DNA of 64,000 nt from Bombardia bombarda. Its lineage: Eukaryota > Ascomycota > Sordariomycetes > Sordariales > Lasiosphaeriaceae. The notes under the pieces were generated by a model that worked only from the letters and a program-made list of their open reading frames with translations, ran no database searches and had not been told where the DNA came from. The stretch is from NCBI GenBank assembly GCA_030512295.1, contig JAULSR010000007.1, positions 186,001 to 250,000 of the forward strand, in the 5' to 3' direction. The stretch's first letter is position 1. Each line of letters starts with the position of its first letter. Below, one piece after another: positions 22,901 to 34,417 of this stretch. The position numbers and the translations under genes were made by a program.

Positions 22901-22953
22901 CAAAGCCCACGACAAGCAGCTTCTCGCAACCTAACCGGCACCAAACATCAACA
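19950..22953. other. Long spacer (3.0 kb), no gene recognised
   Basis: Short frames only, none with domains or splice partners. A C13-like run lies near 20394-20406. The part from about 20.8 to 22.2 kb is AT-richer. The last 150 bp are the leader of the lysozyme-like gene, with a CATAAAAG box near 22804 and a CACCAC repeat near 22853-22873. Confidence 0.45.
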
Positions 22954-24106
22954 ATGGCTAGACTGGTCAGTCCCTCCCCCCTCCGTGCCCTCCCTCACAC
23001 CCTCAAAAAAAAAAAATCTAACCTCTTCCAGACCTTCCTCTCTGTCGTCCTGGCGGCTTCTGCTGCTATTGCGGAGCCCATCGCCTCCCCCCGACGGCCA
23101 CGGACAAGCCATCCAACGCGGTGGCCAACGCGGTGGCCAACGCGGTGGCCTACACGCTGCCCTACTTTGGCCACAAGGCGGGCAACTTCCAGCCGTCGCA
23201 CCCCGTGGACGTCAACACCACCGCCACCAAGACGCTGAGCGGACTCGGCGCGCGCGTGCTGCATGCCGCCCGCGCTGTGGGCGAGTTTGTCTCCAACCCT
23301 GCCGACGCCCGCTGGGACAACTCCAACATCAACGACGGCATCGGCAACGGCCAGGATGTCTACACCATGCACTGGGGCGCTGGCACGGCCGGCGAGGGCT
23401 GGCCGACTCGCAGCCAGTGGGTCAGCTTCGAGAACATGTTCAACAACAACAAGAACTTGATGTTTTCTTCGTGCTCCCAGTTCGGCCAGCCGAATGACAG
23501 CGGTCCCGAGATCGTGAGCTTGCCCCTATTTATTCCCTGATCGTTTTCGATGGTGATCCCATACGGCCCCTCATTGTTTCATGATGTGCATGTGCCTGAC
23601 AGTTGTCTGTGTCATAGGGCGCCATCTGGGACTCGATCCAGCAGGTTGCATCCGAGACGGCGGTGGACCACCGCTTCATCCTGGCCGTGATCCTGCAGGA
23701 GTCGGGCGGGTGCGCGCGGGCGCCCACGTCCAACTTTGGCGTGCGCAACCCCGGCCTGATGCAGTGCCACAACGGCGACGGCACCTGCAACTCGGACATC
23801 ACCGGCCAGGTCCAGAACCCCTGCCCGACCGGCGTCATCACCCAGATGATCCGCGAGGGCACCGCCGGAACAAACAGCGGTGACGGTCTCGCCAACTGCG
23901 TCAACCAGGCTGGATGGTCGACCGACGCTGATTTCTACCGCGCTGCTCGCATCTACAACAGCGGCTCTGTTGCCAGCAGCACCCGTCTCGAGTGCGGCAT
24001 TGCCACCCACTGCTATGCTGCCGATATTGCCAACCGTCTGACTGGCTGGGTCAATGCTCCCCACAACTGCCCTTGCGACACCAACTTTGCCTCGTGCGGC
24101 TGCTAG
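22954..24106 (+). pseudogene. Secreted lysozyme-like (SLT/GH23-type fold) protein, frame broken at a C6 run
   Basis: Three exons: 22954-22965, 23032-23513 and 23618-24106. Intron 1 (66 bp, GTCAGT...TTCCAG) joins MARL to a good signal peptide TFLSVVLAASAAIAEPIAS. Intron 2 (GTGAGC...TCATAG) joins GPEI to GAIWDSI. The mature region has the lysozyme/transglycosylase core FILAVILQESGGCARAP (catalytic-type Glu in ESGG), then NPGLMQCHNGDG and a Cys-rich end (CPCDTNFASCGC). The signal-peptide frame and the mature frame do not match. They differ by one base, and the switch falls at the six-C run 23087-23092, between EPIAS and TATDKPS. The intervening ~40 bp is too short for an intron. So this is either a genuine frameshift, which would abolish secretion and activity, or a one-base homopolymer error in the assembly. 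The rest looks intact and conserved, which favours an error or a very recent mutation. Confidence 0.75.
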
Positions 24107-25894
24107 GTGGTGACTGGGAGATTGTGCCATCTTTCTTAAGTTTGGATAATTGTTATGGCGGAATAATGTCTTTTAATGTTTGTTGGAAAGGGGCTTGGGG
24201 ACGAGCACTCGCTAATTATGGCCTGAGAGTATGTAATGAACAAGTCAATGATGTGACCAGTTTATCTATCATCCTGGCAAGTGGCGTTACATAGTGGTGC
24301 AAGTCTGGATGTCAATACGATATCTGGGGGCCTTGTCTGAGTTACATAGGTAGAGAGCCCCACCAAGTAAAGACGATCAAGCCCAACTTGGCGTAGGATC
24401 AATATATGGAATGTGGAATGGCAACAAAATCAAGAGCTCCATGTGGTAGCACTAAATTGCTACCTGGTTGCTGGCGGGCGGCTGGTAGTAGTTAGTCACT
24501 TGTATGGCGTGATGTCTACAGGACTAAAGAGGAAAGGTCAGCTAGTTGGTTCCATGGCTTGCTCGATCTGTGTGGGGAGGAAGACTGGAGGGAACAAGCT
24601 TAAATCCACGTTCCAGTGCCCAGGTAGGTACAACAAAGGGATAAAAAAAATGACAAAGCAAACAATGCATTGTCTGCCTTCTGAGAAATCATCTCGCACT
24701 GGCTGCAATAGCTGGGTAGTAACTGCTTCCATGGAATTCTTAGGTCGCATGTGCTGCAAAGTCTTATGTAGGAGAAAGAAGCGAACCGTGGGGTTGGGAG
24801 CGGCAGATGATGCGAGTCCCACAAGAGAAGACCTTGGAGTGTCGTGCATATTGCGCCTATCAAAAGAGCTGAGTTCAATGATCGGATGAAGTCTCTTGAC
24901 ACCATAGGAATTGCTGACAGCAATTCTCATAATCCTAAACTAATACTCAATGAACGTATTATCACTAATTACCTTGCAATATCCTAAAACTCGCAAGTCC
25001 AGTCAGTCACAGGTTTGTGTTTTCCGAGACAACCTCGGCCCTGTCTGAAGAGGACAAAAGTAACACTGCCCTGCCCAGCCCTTGGCACAGGTACCTGTAC
25101 CTGCTGGACAAGCTCCATGATGATCGACCAGCCGTGCAACCAATTGAGAGCGGAAGCAGCCGAGGAGCTGGCAAAACACAATCGCATTCACTCTGGTATG
25201 TAGGATATAGTGCATCAATTTGTAAGTCCTCGGAATTGATGTCTATCCGCCACTATAGCAATATCCAACCGTGACCCACTGTCTTAATATCATTCGCAAG
25301 AGGGGCGAAAAAAAAAGAAAAAAAAAAAAAAGAATGGACGCCTAGACTGCCGAGCCTGACCCCACAGGGGCAGCGGTTCGCCTGACCGATAAGAGGGCTC
25401 GATTTATGAATGGGTAACATGGACACTCTTGGCGATGACTTGGCGGCTTGCCGTCCGCTCGACCTCCTTCCCGATGCAGCCTCGACCGCCCTCGACCGTT
25501 GGGCTCGGCATCCCGACCGAGGAAGATAGTGCTGCGGTGCTGGGTGCAGGTCGGAGCAGACGACCCAGTCGCATCAATGCCGTATCTGCAATGGCAGTCT
25601 TTTTATTCTGTCCATGTTGCAGCTGTTGGCAGGCGATTGCGCGGTGCACTGCTGACTGCTCCACGTCCCTCAAGGTCCACACCGAGACCTTTATGTTTTT
25701 TTTTCTTCCTTCCCTTCTGAGCATCTGCTTCCCGCTGGCTCGCGGCTACCTCGGCAAGGACCTGCCGCCCGCTGCTACCTCGCAGCGGTCAAGATGCCAC
25801 CACCATTCTAGAAGCTATTCCAGATGACAGGCACCTTCAACTTCTCAAGTGAGCGTTCCTACCTCACTTGGAGGTTGGTAGAGAGACTTGTCTG

Positions 25895-25902
25895 TATAAA
25901 TA
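25895..25902 (+). promoter_or_regulatory. TATA box
   Basis: TATAAATA lies 158 bp before the start codon of the choice-of-anchor-B gene, followed by a C/T-rich leader, an arrangement common at strongly expressed fungal genes. Confidence 0.45.
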
Positions 25903-25942
25903 TCCAGGCGGACCCGCCCCTTTTTTTGTCTGTGCCCTCAGT

Positions 25943-26012
25943 CTCCCCTTACTCCCCTTACTCCCCTTACTCCCCTTACTCCCCTTACTCCCCTTACTCC
26001 CCTTACTCCCCT
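25943..26012 (+). repeat. 10-bp tandem repeat, unit CCCCTTACTC
   Basis: About seven perfect copies in tandem, followed by a C-run (26024-26036). They lie in the probable 5' untranslated leader 50-115 bp before the start codon of the choice-of-anchor-B gene. Confidence 0.85.
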
Positions 26013-26059
26013 TCACCTCCTCCCCCCCCCCCCCCCTCCAGACTCTGCATCCATCAGCC

Positions 26060-28065
26060 ATGCGTGTCTCAATCACCAGCGCGGTGGGCCTTTGCGCCAT
26101 TGGCGCTCTTGCAAAGGAGATGCCCGTCAACGAGCTTCTCAGCAAGGAGATGTACCAGTCGGGCAAGATGATGGAGCAGATCATGGAGATCAAGCTGGCA
26201 CACTGGGCTGCCGAGAAGGAGATTGGCGCCCTCGACTCGTCGCAATGGCCTCGTCTTGGTTATACCAAGTGTGTCAATGGCATCGCTGAGGCCATCCCCG
26301 GCGACCCGCTCCACACCTTCAGGTGCAAGAACGTGAGTCTTCTCTCCTCCCCAAGCTGTGTCTCTGTGTATCTATGTCGTGGTCTGACCATATGAATTCT
26401 GGTCTGCAGGTTGATCTCTACGACTTCATCAACCACGCCACCCTGGGGTCTCCCCAGAGCGACCCCGATGGATTGACGGGCAGTGGATCATGGGGCTGGA
26501 CCGATCCCGTCTCTGGGAGAGAGTTTATCGCCTCGGGCATGTTCGCGGGCATTGGCCTGATTGAGATTCTGCCAGTTGGAAAGATGTTGCATCTGGGATT
26601 CCTGTAAGCACAACTAACTGCCTACCGACCCCTTGATATTTGTTGATATCAGCCCAATACCTGAAGGTGGAACTGACCTCCTGTCTCTCCAGCCCCGCGC
26701 CTGCGACCCTGACGCGTAACGCGCTCTGGAAGGAGATCCGCGGCTACAAGAACTACATGCTCATCGGCAGCGAGCTTGCCGGCCACGGTGTCCAGATCTT
26801 TGACATGACGAAGCTGCTGACTGTCGACCCTGCCAAGGCGCCCGTCACCTTCTCTCCCACGACCGACGTGACTGGCCACATCAAGGATCTGCCCCTTGGA
26901 CGCAGCCACAACGTCGTCTCGAACGAGGAACTGGAGTACATGGTGGCCGTGGGCGTAACCCCGAGGACCGACGCCTGCCGCAGCGGTCTCATCTTTTACG
27001 ACCTCAAGGACCCCTCCAAGCCGGTGCGCATGGGCTGCAATGCCCAGGACGGCTATGTCCATGATGCGCAATGTCTCAAGTACCGCGGACCCGACAAGAA
27101 GTACGAGGGACGCGACATCTGCTACGGTTACAACGAGGACTCCCTTACCATGTAAGTGTGTTAAGTGTTTGTGGTCGAGTCTCAGGGGGTAGCAACAAAC
27201 ACACACAGAACCCTAACCCTTGTTCTCAGCTATGATGTTACCGACAAGGCAAACTCGACCATCATCTCGCGCACCTCGTACGAGGGCGTCGCCTACACTC
27301 ACCAGGGCTGGGTGCTCGACAAGATGAACCAGGAGTATCTGCTCCTTGATGACGAGTACGACGAGTATGACGTCACTGGCCCGGCCAAGGACGGCTACCC
27401 GGTAAGATCTCAACCTCTCCAACCCCAACCCACCCCCCCCCCCCCCCCCCTTTTTTTTTTTTCTCCATGCTAACAACATAAACCAGGTCACCTACATCTG
27501 GGATATCCGCTCGCTCGAGGCCCCTAAGCAAACCGGCCTCTACAAGGCGACAAACCGCGGCATCGACCACAACCAGTACATCTACGACGGCCTCTCGTAC
27601 CAGTCGAGCTACATGGCCGGCCTGCGCATCTACGACATCTCCTCCATTCCAAACTCACCCCAAGGCCATGACGTCTGCGAGATTGGCTACCTGGACATCT
27701 ACCCTGAAGACGATTCGGAGCCCGGCGGCGGCGGCATCGAGTTCAGCGGCTCGTGGTCCAGCTACGCTGGCTTCAAGAGTGGCTTCATCTTCGTGAACAC
27801 GATCGAGAGAGGCGCCTTCCTCGTGAAGATGACCAAGCGCGAGGCCTGCAAGAAGACGTGCAACGCCGACAACTGCCTGCGTGCCATGCGTGCCACGACC
27901 GTTGCCGGCCGGCTCGAGGCGAGCCAGAAGTTCTGCGGCGACTTCACAAAGACGTTTATTGCCGACGTTGCGGTGGTGCCCGAATATGCACAGGCGGCGT
28001 GCCCTACAAACGTCATCTCGAGGGTTAGCTCGGCTTGCGCATGCTTGCCTACCCCTGCGGCGTAA
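26060..28065 (+). CDS. Secreted choice-of-anchor B family protein (LVIVD repeats)
   Basis: Five exons: 26060-26332, 26410-26603, 26693-27151, 27230-27401 and 27487-28065, 558 aa. All four introns have GT-AG ends and keep frame (for example RCKN/VDLYDF, GFL/PAPATLT, EDSLT/IYDVTDK, DGYP/VTYIWD). The N-terminus MRVSITSAVGLCAIGALA is a signal peptide. The body contains repeated beta-propeller-like units ending in variants of IYD/IFD (HGVQIFDMTKL, SLTIYDVTDK, TYIWDIRS, AGLRIYDISS), as in proteins of the choice-of-anchor-B type that carry LVIVD repeats. Cysteines (CRSGLIFYDL, CNAQDGYVHDAQCLKY, CKKTCNADNC) suggest disulfides and extracellular location. The biochemical role of fungal members is not established. 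The protein ends after CACLPTPAA with no GPI-type tail. Intron 4 contains a C-run followed by a T-run. Confidence 0.85.
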
Positions 28066-28852
28066 TGAGTTACCCCTGCGGCATAATGACTCGGTGCTTC
28101 TCTTACAGTAAGTAGGTAGTGACAATGGGTAGTGTTATTCGCTTGATATCTTAGACTTAATCTAATCTGGGGGATGTTGATGATCAATGACTGCAACGCT
28201 GTTTTCGTCTCTCTCCCCCTCTCCCCCCTCTCCCCCTCTCTGTGTGTGGGCGTTTAGTGTGAAATGCACGGATCTTAACAGTCGAGCTGGCGAATGCGAG
28301 CGCATTTTGGGTTGGAATCTGTGGTGCCGTCGGGCTGATCGGTGATGATCCTGGCATAATTAATGCCCCTCTCGCTCGTAAAGCTTCGGACGTGCGAAAA
28401 TCTCGTCCAGCGTTCATTTTGGACGTTTCAAGACCGTTTCGGGCTCGATATCAGACTCGGGATCAGACTCCTCGTCGCCCTGAGGGGGAGGATGGAATAC
28501 ACGCGCAGCGAAGCATTTCTTGATCATTGTGGCCTTGTGCGCTATTTTTTTTTTCTTGCGGTCCTCACAATTACTTAGTGGTGTGATTGTGTACACAACC
28601 AAGAATCGGGACTAAAGTTGTGCCAAGTGCACCGAAGCCCTCTGATCCAAAGTGACACACAGGTGCATTACCTGGGCACCCGCACGGTTGCGGTACCCCG
28701 TCGTGCTTGCCTCAGAAGCGTGCCTGCCTACCTACAATGCTTCGTGCTAGAGAGACATGCGGCCAATCAGGGGCGCGGCGGCGGACCAAAGAAGAAATAC
28801 CTTACCTACGCTAGAATAGCGAACTGGTTCTGCCTGTTTCTCCCGTCTCACT
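28066..28852. other. Spacer between convergent genes
   Basis: Holds the 3' flanks of the choice-of-anchor-B gene (+) and the GH106 gene (-). A CTCTCTCCCCC-rich tract lies near 28208-28240. Nothing else seen. Confidence 0.4.
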
Positions 28853-30826
28853 TCACTCGAGCACCACCTTCCTCCACGTCCTGACTACAACGTCGCCCAC
28901 CAAACCAAACTCCTTCCACTGCACCTGCGAGTAGTCCCGCGGATACCGCACCGCCAGTCCAGTGGTCCTCAGATCGCCGACACGCGTCTTGACCGCATTG
29001 AACAGACTGCTGGCCACCTCGACTGCCATTTCATTCTTCTGCCCATCTCGATGCAGCAGCGCCGTGATGTCGCGTCCCTCTTCGGGCGCCGAAGGGTCAA
29101 TTGCGGGCACGAGCACCCCGTTGACGCGCACACGCATCGTATTGAGCACTTTGCCCGTGAAGTGGAGCGTGTACGCCACCTCTTCACCTACCCCAAGCGC
29201 GTGATTGGTTGTGGTAAAGGAGGTGCGGTAGGTGCCCACGCCGCTGCTGTGCTCGATGGCTGGGATCCGCGTCCATGGCACAAGCGTCTCGAGCGGTGAT
29301 GTCACGACGACTGTGGTTTTATTGACGGCAACTGACGATGTGCTCAGCGCGGCTGGCGCAGCATACGACTCGAACGTGAGAGCCCACGGTCGAAGGGTGG
29401 TGGTTGGGAGCGGGCTTGCCTTGGATCCACTGCTGGGCGGCGGTATGTCTAACTGCTTGTTATTGGAGAGAAGCACGCTCGCCTCATCCGTGTCACCGAT
29501 CAAACCTTCAGTACGACCCTCTCGGTTCACACGAAACCGGCCGATATTCGGTGAGTGGGAGACTACATAGAGCGGGACTTGGGCGTCACCACCCTCTCCC
29601 TTTGGCTGGATCTGAAATGCGATTATTGCTGACTGCTTCTGTGCCAGAGTCATCCTTGTGTTGATGCCTTGGCCCGTTCGAAGGTGGGCGATCAGCCGCG
29701 TCTGCTCCCCAGTCCACGCGTCAAGGATATATGGAACTGCGTTGTCGGTAACAGAGAAGGACAGGTCAAATGTCGTTGCTGGTCCTCGGTTCAGGAGATA
29801 TACCAGTTCCAGTCCACTACTGGACTCAGAGCGCCACTGCGTGAATAGCTGGCTCGCATCTGTGGACCCCTCGACAGCTTGGGGAACAACTCGGGGCATT
29901 ATTTCAGCTGCCCGGAGCTCATCAGGTCCAAAGGCGCTGAGTGGTAACACCTTGACGCTGGCGAAGCTCCCGCCAACGAGCCTGGCCATATTTCGCGTGA
30001 CCGCCTCCTGATCTTTTGCACCAATAGTGGCATTAGGGAGGGACCCCACGACAAATATTGGCAGCCCTGCCTGTGCAAATCTCAGTAGTGCTGCTGATCC
30101 AGAGAGCGTTATTCTGGTTTGGTCGTACAGGACAATTGCTTTGTAGGCTGGCCCGTCGGGGGCGAGAACTCCATCCTTCACGGATGCGGCTGTTGTCGCT
30201 AGGTTTTCTGGTCCGAGGTACTCGTACGTATATCCTAAAGAAGTCTGAGCCACGGCCTGGAACCACCAAGCACTGATATTTGGAGAACAGAGTCACGTAC
30301 CAGCAGCAGCGAGCGCTGCACCTCTTGGGTACACGGCCCGTGATGACCATGGCTGCTTCCAGGCATAAAAGGCCAGGTCAACTCTGGGGACACCCGTCTT
30401 CAACACCTCGCTGTTTCTTGCCGCATAGAGCAGAGTGTCATTCAGATGGCGCCATGCCGGCTGGCGTGGTCCCCACATTTCGCAGAACTCATAAGTGAAG
30501 GGTGTGTAGCCTGGCCACGTCGTCCCCGGGTATGGTCCCCCATAAGCGAAGCCATGGATTACAAGCGTGTTGACGCCAGCAGCAAACGAGTCTTTAAAAA
30601 GGTTGAGAAGCGACGGCACCGTCTGAGCATACGATCCACCGCGCGCAGCACCGATCTCGGTCGAGATTGCGTTCCGCCCAAACAGGTGGGCAGGGCCGGT
30701 AAATTGCCGATAGGATTCGATCGACTCGCCGAAGCCCAGAGACTCTAGCTCTGGGGCTCCCACAAGAGGGACCGTCGAGGACTGCCACAGGCATTCTGGA
30801 TTAGCATTCACGTCTACATACGGTAC

Positions 30827-30864
<38 letters not shown>

Positions 30865-32187
30865 CTACTACGACGCACCATATCTAGAGGCATATTGTAC
30901 GCTGGCTGGGCAGAATGCTCCATGCCACGGGCGGTAGCCCACTTCTGGTACTGGCTGAGAAAGTCCTGGTAGCCCTCGTTAAGCGTGAGACGATAATCCT
31001 CAGCGTACTTGCCACCGTCAGCCGGCTGTCCACTGAATGTGTACGAGGTATCATAGGGCTCGCCATAACCGTTCCACAGATTCTTGGCCTGGAAGAAAAC
31101 AGGGAGCTGTTTGACGGCACTATATCCACGCGCCTTCTGGAACCTTGCGAGAAAGTCGGGCGTCCACCAGAGTGGAGCCATCATTTCCATGCTGTCTTCC
31201 CACGCTGCATTTGATGGGTCAGTAATGGGATCACGAAACACGAACATCCGAAGCGGGTCACTAACAGTACATTCCTACTCGCCTCATCAGCTGGTCGATC
31301 TCCTTGTCGTCCAAGAGATGCTGGTCCCAGAAGTCAGTGGCCTTTTTCGCCCCCTCTGCACTAAAGTGGTCCACCACCCATGACCCGTTGCCAATCCACG
31401 TCGAAGCCTTCGGCACAGTGATGCACGTTCGTGCGTTTGCGTATCGCTGGTAGAACGCCATGACCACCCACGACGAGCTCCCACCACCTTGAACCTTTGG
31501 TGGCGCCTCCCAACCCACCACTCCGTTCCGCGTCAAGTCGGTAAGATCAACCACGCTTTCCTCACTCAGCGTTACCTGTTCGCCTGAGGCTCCTCCCGCT
31601 CTGCGGCCTCGCTGTTTCACCTCCGCTGCCACTACAGCAACCAGTTCGCTCGGCCCCCAATCCTCGGGCTCGTGGATCCATCCATTTAGCGGCTGGTGGT
31701 TGAACTGCAGTCTCGGCAACGGGATCGTGCCAGCATTCTGGGACGAGTTTACCGTCTTTGCCCCATAAACAAGCTCCATCGCTAACCCTCGGGTCTGCGG
31801 GATCGCAGGCACGCCTGACGCCGCCCCAGGGCCGACGGCAAAGTCAAACACCAGCTCATTTTCGGCCGCGGTCTTGAGTGCCCCTCGCAGGACTTCCTTA
31901 AAAGCCGGCGTTCCGAAGCCGTAAATGCTCCAGTCGGTCGAGATTGGCGAGAAGCCATAGTTGTAGAAGCCGAGGAACTCGAGGCCGCCTCCTGATGCGG
32001 CTGCAATGGCTGCGATATCGCTTTGGACGGCGGACACCGGCACGCTGGCGTCGGGAAGCCAGTAGCGAAACTTTGGTCTAGAGAAAGCTGGCGGACGGGT
32101 AAATGATGCGAGAGGGAGAGCATCGCTGATGCCGCGACTGGTATGCAGCGAGAGGAGAAGCCACAGGGAAAGAGTGAAAGGCAACAT
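28853..32187 (-). CDS. Secreted GH106-type glycoside hydrolase (alpha-L-rhamnosidase family)
   Basis: Four exons on the minus strand: 31266-32187, 30879-31204, 30301-30781 and 28853-30234, 1036 aa. Splice choices rest on frame and family continuity: MRRVGMY/SWEDSMEM (donor GTTAGT), YNMPLDM/SSTVPLVGAPE (donor GTGCGT, acceptor GGCAG) and ALAAAG/YTYEYLGPEN (donor GTACGT, acceptor TTTAG). The N-terminus MLPFTLSLWLLLSLHTSRG is a signal peptide. The order is a catalytic barrel (WEDSMEM...LWWTPDFLARFQKARGY; APELESLGFGE), then a domain with FYAWKQPW and LGYTYEYL, then a C-terminal beta domain (VAYTLHFTGKVLNTMRVRVNGV). Known GH106 enzymes remove rhamnose from pectic rhamnogalacturonan and glycosides. 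Many fungal relatives are unproven, so substrate is inferred. A GA dinucleotide run lies in intron 2. Confidence 0.82.
30830..30861. repeat. GA dinucleotide repeat in an intron
   Basis: About 14 GA units within intron 2 of the GH106 gene. On the coding strand it is a CT-rich polypyrimidine tract before the acceptor. Confidence 0.8.
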
Positions 32188-34417
32188 TGTGACTTTTTAC
32201 CACTGAGGGTCGAGGGTAGAATCTTTAATCACGGTAGCTCAAGATACATACCTCTTACTAGGTGAGTGATATCTATGCCATTTTACAGCCATCATGTGCT
32301 CGCATTGCGGGTTCATTACCGTGAGATGCGCACCACACTACGATATAAGGTGTTATAGTCCCCTCATTTTCAATTTTCACTTCAATAGATAGGCTGATAG
32401 CACATTTTAAGTAAATGTCTCTGGATAAACGGATTGTTGTTCCACCTATTGGAGCAATTGAGACGGATACCGGCTAATGAGTCCACCTCTGTCCAGGACG
32501 GACCTCTTCAAGGTACGACTTGGCGTCATGTCTAACCAATGCGCGCTCAAGACCCCTTCCTCAACGTTGCTAAAGTATGTATTTTTCACTCAAATATTCT
32601 CACAGTCGACTTCACCATCATTCCTCTTCCCATATATTGACATGTTGAGTCCTCAACATTCTTGCAAGACGAATGTGGCTCTCATAGTAGAAATAGGGCA
32701 TAGGCACCCTTCATCGACGACGTGAGCGGACAATGGGACTACACATATGCCATAAAGGATATCAACCCAATACAGCGCAACACCCGCACGCGTGCTTCAA
32801 ACGGGATGAGGGATGCTGTGGGTGAAGTCACTAGCAGTGGTCGTGGTATATTCCATGATTTCTTTGCAAGGCCATCTGTGTTGGATGATTGACGCTAATT
32901 CTCTTACAGTATTCAACAAGGCCAACACTATAGTCAGTGTTTAGCCAAATCAAGTAAAGATGTGACGTCAGGGGTCGAAAACCGAGATTGAAGGTATTTT
33001 GGGAGGGCCTCAGTTATTGTGCTGGTTGCTGTAAGTCCGTTCTCTGCCCGGGAAAAAGACATTAGTAACTGAGGAGGTGGTCTGATGGTGGAATTCAGCC
33101 CCATTCAGATGCAACTCATCGTGTCAAGTGCCACGCCCGAAAGGGATTCTTCACCACTAGACTTATACCGCATCCAGCTGTGCTCGGGGCTCGAAGTGTG
33201 CTGATCTCATGCAAGGGCCAAGGCAGAAGATCAAGGACGCAGATCTTGTTCAATCTTGGCCCAGAGTCTGGTGTCAATGTCACGTTCCAAGGCCGGGCCA
33301 AGCCTTCTTGATGCCCGCCACCATGCACGCCTGCCCGGATTACACCCTTGCTAGCGCCCTGTTGCACCCGCTAGCATCTCAACTGTCGTGCAGGACCCCA
33401 AACACAAGGAGACGCCAATTGGCATGGCCGGACAAAATCCCGGTCTTAAGCCGCTGTCACTGATTCCATAAGGACTAGGACCAGGGGGAATTACAGGCTC
33501 TCCGCGACCTTAATAGCGTTAATATGGCTCCTAGTGCGCTGTGCCGTTGGGCGGTCTGTGGTAGATGGAGGGGGAAGCTCTGGTGATGGAGACCCATGGT
33601 TAGTTTGCGTGATTGTTGCCTACTTTAATGCTGACTGCAAAAATTGTAGGTTGCCCTTCTAGAAGAACGGACGTGGACCGAACAGAAGAAGCAATACTGC
33701 GCAGCACAGTCTTAAGTATTCAAGCGGCAGTGCAAAAGAGATAGGTTCCGCCAGCAACTGCAGCCTCAATATCAAGAACAAAAGTTCACAACCTGCAAAG
33801 CTATTGGGCGCTAAAATAGGGGCTTGCGTGACAGCAGCCCCTGGCAACGAAAGCAACGCGTCCGCGTGGGTCTGTGGTCACCTGCAAGTCTCAGCTCACA
33901 GCATCCTGCTTTGGGCAGTCCACGCCGTGATTTCTGGGGCTTGGCCTGCCAGAAAGTGAAGGACGTGGTGCCCGAAACGTGTCCGTCGCTATCCATTCCT
34001 TGAATTAGACCCGGCACCCCACCCCGGAACCGTCACATCGGCACTTGATAGCGTTGTGCAGCACAAAAGGCCCCCCGGTGGGGATCACGGACCGGACGAG
34101 CTAGCCAACGGCACGTCTTTGATGTGCTCGCTACCAGAAAGTCGGTGTCCAATATTGAGTTGCACACGGACAAAGCTTAGCATGTGTGTCAACTCTTGGC
34201 CGAGGCTTCATGAACATGGCTGAAATGGCCATCAATTTCGCAGAGACTGGGGTTGCTACGTCATTGGGAACCTGAATAAGACTGAAGAACAAGTCGATAT
34301 ATAAGAAGGCTGGATCGTGGACCTGAAGCATTCCGTCCGTCTCTCTCTCATCCTCCAGTCCTCTCTCCCATCACCATCACCATCGCCAGCTCCTTCTACG
34401 GATACACGGCTGTCACC
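32188..34417. other. Spacer between divergent GH106 and FAD-oxidase genes
   Basis: About 2.2 kb shared upstream region of two secreted-protein genes. Small frames at 32477-32725 and 33209-33463 lack support. A TATA box sits before the FAD-oxidase gene. No RNA gene seen. Confidence 0.45.
34298..34304 (+). promoter_or_regulatory. TATA box
   Basis: TATATAA lies 120 bp before the start codon of the FAD-oxidase gene and is followed by a C/T-rich leader with CATCAC repeats. Confidence 0.45.

Larger units (their letters stand above)
24107..26059. other. Spacer and promoter region of the LVIVD-repeat gene
   Basis: No supported gene. The 158-codon frame at 24413-24889 and the 132-codon frame at 25429-25827 have no domain or coding signature. 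An A-rich run lies near 25310-25332. The last 200 bp hold a TATA box and a 10-bp tandem repeat, listed separately. Confidence 0.45.

Noticed and set aside
25943..26012. CRISPR-like array
   Set aside because: Units are 10 bp and directly abutting with no spacers, in a eukaryotic genome; it is a minisatellite.
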